Shown here: positions 26,936 through 35,352 of the stretch, piece after piece | Layout of the letters: each line of letters opens with the position of its first letter | Numbering within the stretch: position 1 is the stretch's first letter | Assembly: GCF_024305245.1 (NCBI RefSeq) | Contig: NZ_JAMWYX010000008.1 | Location: forward strand, 62,001-126,000 | DNA length: 64,000 nucleotides | DNA from: Erythrobacter sp. | GTDB taxonomy: Bacteria > Pseudomonadota > Alphaproteobacteria > Sphingomonadales > Sphingomonadaceae | Reading direction: 5' to 3' | Position numbers and translations under genes: made by a program | Notes under the pieces: generated by a model | The model's input: only the letters and a program-made list of their open reading frames with translations | What the model was told of the DNA's origin: nothing | Databases searched by the model: none

Positions 26936-28165
26936 TTGCTCGAGTTGTCGATCATCCATCGTCCAGGCATTTGCGGCCTAGGGCAAAACCTCGGCCGAAT
27001 CCTCGAAGCCATGCTGTATTATGATCGCGTCCATCTGATGATGAGCGGACAAATGTTCTCAGGGCTCTGGGATATCTTAGGGCCCGATGACCTTGCCGCG
27101 CTACTCGGCCACCCAACAATCACAACGACGCTTACACCCGAGATGCTCGGGATCAAAAATGAGATAGGGCCAGCTTTCGTAACACACCGTCCCGTGGCTA
27201 TAAAATTTGCTGGCCGTGACGGTAAAATGATTCATGACAAGGACGATGCTGGCACGTTACTCCATGTAATAGCAGGCCTTCCTAACCGTCCGGACGGCAC
27301 CCGTGCCCAAATCAATAAGCTGCTGAGAATGACGAAACGCTCCCGCTATGCAAAGATGCTTGGCGGCGAACACGAAAGTCGACAGAGGCTGGTCTCGCTG
27401 ATCAAGGACCCCGCTACTCTCAAGCTCTTTGTGCGCGGTTGGGCAGTCAAGAACCAGAAGTCGGTCAATGAGGCAGCGCTCAATCTAGCGCAAATTGACG
27501 TTTTTGAGCTCGGCGAAGAATTCATGATCGCAAGCTCGATCCCGTTAGAACAGATGGTCCTAGGTTGGAACCCGACTGAAAACTGGGGGACGATCCTAGG
27601 TAGCGTTCAGGATTATGCGATTGATCTATACCTATCTAACGCCCACAGCGCGGACATCGTGACATCGCCCGACATTTCCGAGATAGCTAGTGCCCGCGTC
27701 GATCTTAGTTTGCAGCGGTCGCTAAATAGTAGCTCTCAAATCAGCGCCTTCGAAGAAATGGTTTTCGAAGATGCCCATGGATTCGCCGATGCAGTGAACG
27801 ATGGCCTGATCAGTTTCGCTGAGGCACTTAAGGTCGTTGATCAATCCCGGAGATTTCGAGGATGGACGACTGGTCTCGCGCCCGATGCCGACTTAATTCA
27901 TGAGTATCACCGCGCTGTTACCAAGGATACGATACTCAAGAGTTTGCCGGCCAGCCTCGCTCGCTTTACGTTCTTCAATGGCGCTGGGCTGGTCGCAGAT
28001 GCAGCGTTGGGTTCTGGCACAGGCCTAATCGCATCTGCGATAGATACCTTCATCGTGGAGAAATTATTTGGAGGGTGGCGGCCGAACGTGTTCGTCCAGA
28101 ACATACAAAAAACGCTGTCAAAAGCGGAGCAGCGTGCGATTGAGCGGGGCAGGTCTGTCTCGTGA
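26936..28165 (+). CDS. Unknown 409-residue protein divergent from the type I RM operon
   Basis: A protein I do not recognise. TTG is the start, supported by AGGAGG four bases upstream. It is mostly helical, with a conserved-looking N-terminus (CGLGQNLGRILEAMLYYDRV, then IGPAFVTHRP), a basic middle (RMTKRSRYAKMLGG) and a C-terminus with one hydrophobic, Gly/Ala-rich segment (GAGLVADAALGSGTGLIASA) ending in GGWRPNVFVQNIQKTL. There are no obvious nuclease, ATPase or protease motifs and no signal peptide. The composition is lower in GC than hsdM. It sits divergently next to hsdMSR and beside the integrase, a typical position for defence-island cargo. A function in defence is guesswork. Confidence 0.7.
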   Translation: MLELSIIHRPGICGLGQNLGRILEAMLYYDRVHLMMSGQMFSGLWDILGPDDLAALLGHPTITTTLTPEMLGIKNEIGPAFVTHRPVAIKFAGRDGKMIHDKDDAGTLLHVIAGLPNRPDGTRAQINKLLRMTKRSRYAKMLGGEHESRQRLVSLIKDPATLKLFVRGWAVKNQKSVNEAALNLAQIDVFELGEEFMIASSIPLEQMVLGWNPTENWGTILGSVQDYAIDLYLSNAHSADIVTSPDISEIASARVDLSLQRSLNSSSQISAFEEMVFEDAHGFADAVNDGLISFAEALKVVDQSRRFRGWTTGLAPDADLIHEYHRAVTKDTILKSLPASLARFTFFNGAGLVADAALGSGTGLIASAIDTFIVEKLFGGWRPNVFVQNIQKTLSKAEQRAIERGRSVS

Positions 28166-28254
28166 TGATCACTTTGACGGTCCCGGACGTCCTCTGCCTC
28201 AATAGCTGCTTGGGATAGTTAATCACATTCTTGCACGAATGCTGCCGGCTTCGT

Positions 28255-30393
28255 TCACTTCGTCCCCCTCGCCGCCTTCCTCATTTCTGCCTTGCATCGC
28301 TTGTCGGCCAAGATCGCATCCTCACCCCAAAGGAAGTAAAGCGATGCGTCGCGCCCTTTTGCCGATCCGACCCGAGACCGATTGTTTATGTGCAGCAGAT
28401 TGACCTTGCTAGGCGCCGGCACATGTCCGGTCACGTTTGGAACCTCTCGCTCTAGCACCTCAAGGCGCTCGGCCAATTCTCTTTTTTCGCCTAAAGCCAG
28501 CGCCCTTCGATTATAATTTTTGCCCCCGGTTGTTCGTGCGCTATGCCCAATGTGGCGGGCGAGAAGAGCTTCGCTGACGCCTTCCGAAGCCATAGCGCTG
28601 TAGTGAAAGGTTCGTTGCGAGTGGTAGTCTGCATGTTTGCCGCCCGATGTCATGGGAAGGGGCAAGATCGAGTGACAGGCATCAATCATGCCCCGCCACG
28701 CCCTTGCGTAAAACTGCGGCCCGCCAGGCTTGCCCCAGCGCTTGTAGTCCCCGCTGGTCTGTTGCTTGCTATACAATTCCAGAAATAGACTCTCTCGTCC
28801 CTCACCTCGGACTGCCATAACGTAGTCCGCGAAGCCTAGCCGCAGAATTTCAGAGTGCAGAGGGAGAGCGCGTCGGCGCGATTTCCTCTTTAGCCCAGCG
28901 GGTGTGACACCGTCTTTGGTCTTGGTCATGTTCTCACGGACAAGGATGTATGGGGTTTCGACTTCGACCTCAACATCAATTAGTTCGAGCCCACAGGCTT
29001 CTTCGCGCGACATACCGGCGTAAGTCCCAAGAAGGGGCACCCAGTAGGCCGCGTCCTGGTAGACCACCGGCTTTTCGACAATATGCAACCGCTTAAGTGC
29101 ACCTCCGCCCCCTTGCCATAAAGGAAGACCATAAAGTGTCCGCAGGTTCTCCTCGGTCAACGGCACCCGTTCTGGTTCGCTTGGATCGCCCTCGATTTTC
29201 TTCCGAGGGTCCTTGAAATCCATAATTTGCCCGAAGCCCTGCTTGGGCAACCAATGCGACTTTCTCAGGATCTTGGCCGCTGCCTCCATCTTGGTCAGGT
29301 AGCTGTTAATGGTGCGATCAGCTCGGCGATCCTTGCCCTGCACCTCTGGGAAGTCCGACAAGCTAAATGGGACCGCCATGCCACCCGAGGCATTTAATTT
29401 GCCCCATTTGAACCCGAGCGGGATGCGCGACATCCTGCGGACGAACTCATCTGCATCTTCGGGCTCATAATCCGACATTTTCTTATCGCCGGTCAGCCAA
29501 GCGAAAGCCTCGAGCATATGCTTTGTTCGGCCGTCGTCAGGCTTCCATTTGTTATCGGCAAACATCTTCCCGACCAGATCGTCGATCTGTTCGCTAAAGC
29601 GGATTTCCGTGTCGCGGGCAAACAACAGACTGGTAGGAGCTTGCTCGGCAATTTGATCGGCAGCCGGTGCAGTTGACGTGACCTGCCGGCCGGCTTCCGC
29701 CAATTGCGCCCTTCGTGCCTCCAGCACCAGGCTGTCATCGAGCAGGGCAGCGAATGGATCACCGACTGCCGCGATCAGCGGATGATTGAACAGCTCAGCA
29801 CGCTTATGCGCTTCCATCATGCCGCGTAAAACATTCGCCCGCGCCTGATGAATTGTGCTTTCGCTAATCGGGGCCCCGATTTCCCTGAGTGCCGCCTCGC
29901 CTGCGGATGAACGGGCCTCGTCCGGAATGCCGAAGGCCGCAAGCATTTTCCTGACCAGGTGGCGCTCCTTATCATTCCATTCATCGCGCATAGCAGCGTC
30001 GACGATCTCGTCCGGCACTTCTTCCGCATCGGCCCGCACCCGAAGCAGAGCGGCATAGTATCCTGCCATAATCCGCTCCATCCCAGGCTCGTCGCCGCGA
30101 TACTTCTTGGGCGCAACCAGATCTCCGATCGCCAAGCCGATCACTTTTTCAAGCGCTGCACGATATATGGCGCGCTGCTCGTCGACCGTGAGGTTCTGAC
30201 GCTGCGCGACTGTCTCGATCGTCATCTCCACTTCATCCCATTCAACGGCCAGCCGCCGGGCAAGGCATCGCGCCTTTTCAGGGTCGGCTGTTCCCAATGA
30301 AATGCTTATAGGTCGGGAGGTTGCTTGATGCCTAATGCGCCTTCGAAAATGATACCTGGCGCCTTTGCGGACGAGATAGCTTTGCTGGCGCAT
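28255..30393 (-). CDS. Large tyrosine recombinase (integrase) with DUF6538-like N-terminus
   Basis: A 712-residue site-specific recombinase, much longer than the usual 350-450. The N-terminus (SYLVRKGARYHFRRRIR) matches the arm-binding-like DUF6538 start. The catalytic domain holds the expected residues: Arg463 (GMSREEACGLE), His591 and Arg594 (HSQRTF), His617 (HIGHS) and Tyr627 (KNYNRR). All five are present, so it may be active. The ATG is at 30391-30393, about 160 bp from the 3' end of tRNA-Gly, with the gene transcribed away from it, as in elements that integrate into tRNA genes. A palindrome (GAACGCGTTC) lies 23 bp before the ATG. Confidence 0.9.
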   Translation of the reverse strand: MRQQSYLVRKGARYHFRRRIRHQATSRPISISLGTADPEKARCLARRLAVEWDEVEMTIETVAQRQNLTVDEQRAIYRAALEKVIGLAIGDLVAPKKYRGDEPGMERIMAGYYAALLRVRADAEEVPDEIVDAAMRDEWNDKERHLVRKMLAAFGIPDEARSSAGEAALREIGAPISESTIHQARANVLRGMMEAHKRAELFNHPLIAAVGDPFAALLDDSLVLEARRAQLAEAGRQVTSTAPAADQIAEQAPTSLLFARDTEIRFSEQIDDLVGKMFADNKWKPDDGRTKHMLEAFAWLTGDKKMSDYEPEDADEFVRRMSRIPLGFKWGKLNASGGMAVPFSLSDFPEVQGKDRRADRTINSYLTKMEAAAKILRKSHWLPKQGFGQIMDFKDPRKKIEGDPSEPERVPLTEENLRTLYGLPLWQGGGGALKRLHIVEKPVVYQDAAYWVPLLGTYAGMSREEACGLELIDVEVEVETPYILVRENMTKTKDGVTPAGLKRKSRRRALPLHSEILRLGFADYVMAVRGEGRESLFLELYSKQQTSGDYKRWGKPGGPQFYARAWRGMIDACHSILPLPMTSGGKHADYHSQRTFHYSAMASEGVSEALLARHIGHSARTTGGKNYNRRALALGEKRELAERLEVLEREVPNVTGHVPAPSKVNLLHINNRSRVGSAKGRDASLYFLWGEDAILADKRCKAEMRKAARGTK

Positions 30394-30412
30394 GGAATCA
30401 GCGCCCCCTTCC

Positions 30413-30432
30413 GGCGAACGCGTTCGCCGAAC
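30413..30432. promoter_or_regulatory. Palindrome upstream of the integrase
   Basis: GGCGAACGCGTTCGCC (30413-30428) is a perfect 16-bp palindrome, 20-35 bases upstream of the integrase ATG, followed by GAAC. Its core GAACGCGTTC matches the GAACGYGTTC sites at 16456, 16815 and 28084. It could be an operator controlling the integrase; that is inference. Confidence 0.4.
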
Positions 30433-30554
30433 AAATTCGCGCGGAGGCCGAACCGTTACGTCCAGCCGTGTGAGATGCTATGTGAGAAGCTCTGGGGGAA
30501 TACGTGCGCATGCCGCCTCCGGATTGGCGGTTTTCTGCGGCTTTTCGGGAATTG

Positions 30555-30628
<74 letters not shown>

Positions 30629-30712
30629 ATGGCTCCTGCCGCGCCAATGCCATCAGGGAAGGGCGCGCGTCAACGATTCTTGCGTGGGAAATCGTGCGGC
30701 CAGTACGCTTTG

Positions 30713-31582
30713 TTACCCCTGCGAGCCATTTACTGCCATGTTGTCGATCAGCCGCGTGCCTCCTATCCGCCCTGCGACCAGCAGGCGGGCGGGGCCTGCG
30801 CCGAGTGCGGATAACGGGGTGAGCGACGCTGCGTCGGCGAGCACCGCGTAATCGACGCTGGCAAAACCTGCCGCGACCACGTCTGCTTCCAGCGCTGCGA
30901 GGGTATCGGCGACCGGCGCGCCGCTCTCCAGACCTGCGATCGCCGTGCGCATCGCGCGGGGCAGGGCGGCGGCCTGTTCGCGCTGCTCGGGCGAAAGGTA
31001 GCGGTTGCGGCTGCTCATGGCCAAGCCATCCGCTTCGCGCACGGTCGGAACGCCGATGATCGCGTCGACATGCGGACGGATGAGGTCGAGATCGCGCGCC
31101 ATTGCCCGGATTATGGCGAGCTGCTGGAAATCCTTTTCGCCGAACAGCGCGATATCGGGCTGGACCTGGTTGAACAGCTTGCACACCACCGTTGCCACAC
31201 CATCGAAATGGCCGGGCCGGGCTGCGCCGCACAGCCCGTCGCTCACACCGGCAACGCTGACATTGGTGACGAAGCTCGGCGGGTACATCTCCTCCACCGT
31301 CGGCGCCCACAGCAGCGCGCAGCCTTCGGCCTCCAGCATCGCCGCGTCGGCCGCCAACTGCCGCGGATAGGCACCCAGATCCTCGTTCGCGCCGAACTGC
31401 TTCGGATTGACGAAGATCGATGCGACCACGTGATCGGCCTGCTCGCGGGCGCGGCGCACCAGTGTGAGGTGGCCTTCGTGCAGCGCGCCCATCGTCGGCA
31501 CCAGCGCGATCCGGCCCGCGCCTTGCGGCCGGAGCGCATCTACCGCATTTCTCAACACATCGCGCGTCTTCGCAATTTGCAC
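30713..31582 (-). CDS. panC: Pantoate--beta-alanine ligase
   Basis: Cytoplasmic ATP-dependent enzyme joining pantoate and beta-alanine in pantothenate (coenzyme A) synthesis. The 289-residue product has the HIGH-like nucleotide motif in PTMGALHEGH (His35, His38) and the KMSKS-like MSSRNRYL. I take the GTG at 31582: AGGGGA lies eight bases upstream and VQIAKTRDVLR matches the family start, while the open frame to 31654 adds an Arg/Ala-rich leader unlike homologs. It is divergent from mipZ, with only 108 bp between them, and downstream of it lies tRNA-Gly. Confidence 0.93.
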   Translation of the reverse strand: MQIAKTRDVLRNAVDALRPQGAGRIALVPTMGALHEGHLTLVRRAREQADHVVASIFVNPKQFGANEDLGAYPRQLAADAAMLEAEGCALLWAPTVEEMYPPSFVTNVSVAGVSDGLCGAARPGHFDGVATVVCKLFNQVQPDIALFGEKDFQQLAIIRAMARDLDLIRPHVDAIIGVPTVREADGLAMSSRNRYLSPEQREQAAALPRAMRTAIAGLESGAPVADTLAALEADVVAAGFASVDYAVLADAASLTPLSALGAGPARLLVAGRIGGTRLIDNMAVNGSQG

Positions 31583-31690
31583 GGCTTGTCCCCTGCCGAT
31601 AGAACCACGCGCAGCCCTAGCCGCAGCCCGGCGCTTTTTGAAGCGGGGCAGCAAGCGCGGCGGTGCAAGAACAAGAGGTATTGAAAGATC

Positions 31691-32527
31691 ATGGCCACCA
31701 TCGCGCCTTCACGGCGGATCCCCGGCAAGGCCCATCGCATTGTTTTCGCCAACGAAAAGGGCGGGACCGGCAAATCGACCACCGCGGTGCACGTCGCGGT
31801 GGCGTTGTCCTATTTGGGCGCGCGCGTCGCATCGCTCGATCTCGATCCGCGCCAGCGCACCATGCACCGCTATATCGAAAACCGCCTTGCCACGCTGGAA
31901 AAGCGGCAGCTGACCCTGCCGACCCCCGACTGCGAGGTGTTTCGCGGGGAAACGCCCGAAGAACTGCTCGCCACGATCTCGCGGCTTGAGGCGACCTGCG
32001 ATTTCCTGATCATCGACAATCCCGGGCGCGATGATCCGTTCGCGCGCATCGCGGTGGAGAATGCCGATACGCTGGTGACGCCGATGAATGACAGCTTCGT
32101 CGATTTCGATCTGATCGGTCAGGTCGATGCCGAGACGTTCAAGGTGCGGAAATTGTCGTTCTTCGCCGAACTGATCTGGGAAGCGCGATTGAAGCGCAGC
32201 CGTATGACGATCGAGCAGCAACGCCCGGAAATGGACTGGATCGTGGTCAGAAACCGCACCGGCCATGTCGAAGCGCGCAATATGGCGCGCTTGCAGAAGG
32301 CGCTCACCGAAATGGCCAAGCGGGTCGGTTTCCGCGTGACGCAGGGGCTTTCCGAACGCGTGATCTATCGCGAACTGTTCCCCTCGGGGCTGACCTTGCT
32401 CGACAAGGGGCATCTGGGCGAGCTCGGCACCAGCCATCTAGTTGCGCGGCAGGAATTGCGGGCGCTGATCAAGGCGCTGAATCTGCCGGATTTCGCGCGC
32501 GCCGATAACCAGCTCGAAGTGGCCTGA
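31691..32527 (+). CDS. mipZ: Cell-division positioning ATPase MipZ
   Basis: ParA/MinD-superfamily ATPase that in alphaproteobacteria binds ParB near the chromosome origin and inhibits FtsZ, placing the division septum at midcell. The 278-residue protein has the deviant Walker A box ANEKGGTGKSTT (signature Lys23 and Lys28), the MipZ-specific DLDPRQRT and a Walker B-like FLIIDNPGRDD. Length matches Caulobacter MipZ. It is followed five bases later by a small J-domain gene in the same direction. Sitting next to panC recurs in related genomes as far as I recall. Confidence 0.92.
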   Translation: MATIAPSRRIPGKAHRIVFANEKGGTGKSTTAVHVAVALSYLGARVASLDLDPRQRTMHRYIENRLATLEKRQLTLPTPDCEVFRGETPEELLATISRLEATCDFLIIDNPGRDDPFARIAVENADTLVTPMNDSFVDFDLIGQVDAETFKVRKLSFFAELIWEARLKRSRMTIEQQRPEMDWIVVRNRTGHVEARNMARLQKALTEMAKRVGFRVTQGLSERVIYRELFPSGLTLLDKGHLGELGTSHLVARQELRALIKALNLPDFARADNQLEVA

Positions 32528-32531
32528 TCGG

Positions 32532-32834
32532 GTGTTGCGGATCATCATCCTCGTCGCGCTGGCATGCATTGCCTGCCGCTGGGCGCTGGGCAAGTGGCCG
32601 TGGGATTATCTGCGCAGCCAATCCCCGCGCGCCGCAGAACTGAAGCAGGCGCGCAGCCTGCTCGGGGTGCAAGCCGGGGCCAGCCGGGATGAGGTGATCG
32701 CCGCGCACCGTAGGCTCACCGCGATGGTTCATCCCGATCGCGGCGGCTCCCATCAGGCGATGCAGGAGGCGAATGCGGCCCGCGATCTGCTGCTCGGCGA
32801 GATGCCCGGGCTGCGCGACGGAACGGGCGGTTAG
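32532..32834 (+). CDS. Small membrane-anchored J-domain protein
   Basis: A 100-residue protein with an N-terminal hydrophobic segment (LRIIILVALACIACRWALG) acting as membrane anchor, and a C-terminal DnaJ domain with the HPD motif (VHPDRGGS), needed to stimulate DnaK-type ATPases. The rest of a full DnaJ is missing. Start is a GTG four bases after the mipZ stop, so the two are likely cotranscribed. TIM14/DjlA-like roles are known for such proteins; the partner Hsp70 is not identified here. Confidence 0.82.
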   Translation: MLRIIILVALACIACRWALGKWPWDYLRSQSPRAAELKQARSLLGVQAGASRDEVIAAHRRLTAMVHPDRGGSHQAMQEANAARDLLLGEMPGLRDGTGG

Positions 32835-33028
32835 CGGCACTCTCGGCGCCATCGCGGGATTGACACAATCGCGCGGCAGGGGTTTGTCCGCAAGTGGCAG
32901 GCACGATAGAAATGTGGCGGGAATGTTCGCGCATCGTAACCCGTTATACGGACGATGGCGGGTAAATCCTGCATCGCGCACCTGTTCCCATCGGATCGCA
33001 CATAATGCGGCAAGGAGAAGTTTTCGTC

Positions 33029-34444
33029 ATGCAACACCAGTTCCACCCATCCGTGCTGCGCGAATACGACATTCGCGGGGTTATCGGCGAAACGCTGGGC
33101 GCCGATGATGCGCGCGCGATCGGCCGCGCTTTCGGCACGCTACTGCGCGACGCGGGCGGCTCCACGGTGGCGGTGGGCTACGATGGGCGGGTGAGTTCGC
33201 CGATGCTCGAACACGCATTGATCGAAGGGCTGACCGCGAGCGGCTGCGATGTCGTGCGGATCGGCCTGAGCGCGACCCCGATGCTGTATTATGCCGAAGC
33301 GTCAGCCGAACAGGTGGACGGCGGCATTCAGATAACTGGCAGCCACAATCCCCCCAATTACAATGGCTTCAAGATGGTATTTATGGGTCGGCCGTTCTTC
33401 GGCGCCGATATCCAGAAGCTCGGGAAACTGGCAGCAGACGGGGCGTTCGCCAGCGGCACGGGCGACATCACCGTGCGCGACGTCATGGGCGAGTATGTCG
33501 AGCGCCTGCTCCAGGGATTGGCCGGAATCGATCCCGGCAAGCTCGAAACCCTGCGGGTCGGCTGGGATGCCGGAAATGGATCGGCCGGCCCCGCGCTCGA
33601 GGCGCTGGCCGCCCGGTTGCCGGGGGAACACCATCTGCTGTTTACCGAAGTCGACGGACATTTTCCCAACCACCATCCTGATCCAACCGTGGAAGCGAAC
33701 CTTGCCGATTTGCGCCGCCTCGTCGCGGACAAGCAGCTCGATTTCGGAGTGGCTTTCGATGGCGACGGCGACCGGATCGGCGCGATCGATGGCGAGGGCC
33801 GGGTGATCTGGGGCGATCAATTGCTGATGATCTATGCCGAGGATCTGCTCAAAACCCGCCCGGGATCGACGATTATCGCCGATGTGAAGGCCAGCCGTGC
33901 CCTGTTCGACCGGGTGGCGGAGCTGGGCGGGCAGCCGTTGATGTGGAAGACCGGTCATTCGCTGATCAAGTCCAAAATGAAGGAAACCGGCGCCCCGCTG
34001 GCGGGCGAGATGAGCGGGCACGTGTTCTTCGCCGATGATTATTACGGCTTCGACGATGCGCTTTATGCCGGTGTGCGCCTGCTGGCGGCGGCGGCGCGGC
34101 TGGGCAAAACTGTTACCGAATTGCGCAGCGCGATCCCGCCGATGCTCAATACGCCCGAAATGCGGTTTCAGGTGGATGAAGCCCGCAAGTTCGCCGCGAT
34201 GGCCGAAATCACCGAGCGGCTGACCACCAACCCCGGTCCCGGCGTCGAGGAAGTCAACGCCACCGACGGGGTGCGGGTCAACACAGCCGACGGCTGGTGG
34301 CTGCTGCGCGCCTCGAACACGCAGGACGTGCTGGTGGCGCGCGCGGAAAGCGATACCCAGGAAGGGCTCGACCGCTTGCTTGCGCTGATCGACGAACAGC
34401 TGGGCCTGTCGGGGCTGGAACGCGGCGAAAGCGTGGGGCATTAA
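33029..34444 (+). CDS. pgmG: Phosphomannomutase/phosphoglucomutase
   Basis: Alpha-D-phosphohexomutase interconverting hexose 1- and 6-phosphates, feeding nucleotide-sugar and exopolysaccharide synthesis. The 471-residue product carries the phosphoserine loop TGSHNPP (Ser105), the metal-binding loop (DGDGDR), the sugar loop (GEMSGHVFF) and the C-terminal phosphate-binding domain. AAGGAGA nine bases upstream favours ATG 33029 over the in-frame ATG at 33005. Sphingomonas PgmG proteins have the same layout. Confidence 0.92.
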   Translation: MQHQFHPSVLREYDIRGVIGETLGADDARAIGRAFGTLLRDAGGSTVAVGYDGRVSSPMLEHALIEGLTASGCDVVRIGLSATPMLYYAEASAEQVDGGIQITGSHNPPNYNGFKMVFMGRPFFGADIQKLGKLAADGAFASGTGDITVRDVMGEYVERLLQGLAGIDPGKLETLRVGWDAGNGSAGPALEALAARLPGEHHLLFTEVDGHFPNHHPDPTVEANLADLRRLVADKQLDFGVAFDGDGDRIGAIDGEGRVIWGDQLLMIYAEDLLKTRPGSTIIADVKASRALFDRVAELGGQPLMWKTGHSLIKSKMKETGAPLAGEMSGHVFFADDYYGFDDALYAGVRLLAAAARLGKTVTELRSAIPPMLNTPEMRFQVDEARKFAAMAEITERLTTNPGPGVEEVNATDGVRVNTADGWWLLRASNTQDVLVARAESDTQEGLDRLLALIDEQLGLSGLERGESVGH

Positions 34445-34469
34445 GGCTGCAAACAGGGGGAGCATCACC

Positions 34470-35309
34470 ATGATTCGTCACCGTATTCTTGCCGCCACCG
34501 CCGGGCTTGCCGCACTTGCGCTGACCCCGCAGCCGCTCGCCGCGCAGGAGGCCGCACCGGCTACCGATGCCGCGCAGATGGATCAGGTGATGGAGATGCT
34601 CGCCGGCATGTTCCAGGCCGAACCGCTCACCCCGCAGCAGGAAGCGCGCCTGCCCGCTGCAGGGGCGCTGGTGGCAACCATGATGCCCGAAGGCTTCTAC
34701 ACCGAGATGATGGGCGAGATGATCGACGGCATGTTCTCGCCCATGATGGGGATGTTCAGCGGCGAAACCGGCGCCATGATGGTGCTGCAATCGCGCCTGG
34801 CGCTGGCGCCCGAGACGCTGGAGCAGTTGGCCCCGGAACAGCGGATCGAACTGGCGACCTTGCTCGATCCTGGCTTTGCCCAGCGCGGGGAGGTGATGGG
34901 CGAGATGATGCGCGGCGTGATGGACGAAGCCGCGGTCGCGATCGAACCGCTGTTCCGCGAAGGCATGACCAAAGCCTATGCCGCGCGCTTCGACGAGGCG
35001 CAGCTGGCCGATATCGGCGCCTTCTTCGGCACGCCGACCGGCAGGCTCTATGCCAGCGAAAGCATGAAGCTCATGGCCGATCCGCAGGTCATGGGTGCCA
35101 GCATGCAGGCGCTGCCCGCGATGATGGGCAGCATGGGCGATATCGTCACCCGGCTGGAAGCGCGCATGGCCGAGCTGCCGCCCGAAAACACCTGGACCGA
35201 TCTGACCTCGGCGCAGCAGGCGCGGATGGCTGCGGTGCTGGGCGTGGCCGAAGCCGATCTGGCGGCGAGCGTGCGCGATCCGGCGGCGCGGACCAGCGAA
35301 GGTTACTGA
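34470..35309 (+). CDS. Secreted DUF2059-like protein
   Basis: A 279-residue exported protein with a clear signal peptide (a basic start, then AGLAALALTPQPLAAQ with a cleavage site after AQA-like residues). The mature part is Met-rich and helical, resembling DUF2059 proteins (repeated MMGEMIDGMF-type segments, then FEDTEEA-less spacers). It lies 25 bp after pgmG and may be cotranscribed. Function is unknown. Confidence 0.7.
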   Translation: MIRHRILAATAGLAALALTPQPLAAQEAAPATDAAQMDQVMEMLAGMFQAEPLTPQQEARLPAAGALVATMMPEGFYTEMMGEMIDGMFSPMMGMFSGETGAMMVLQSRLALAPETLEQLAPEQRIELATLLDPGFAQRGEVMGEMMRGVMDEAAVAIEPLFREGMTKAYAARFDEAQLADIGAFFGTPTGRLYASESMKLMADPQVMGASMQALPAMMGSMGDIVTRLEARMAELPPENTWTDLTSAQQARMAAVLGVAEADLAASVRDPAARTSEGY

Positions 35310-35352
35310 TCCGCCGCTTGCCCAAGCGCCGGTAAGCCGCCACATCCCCGAA

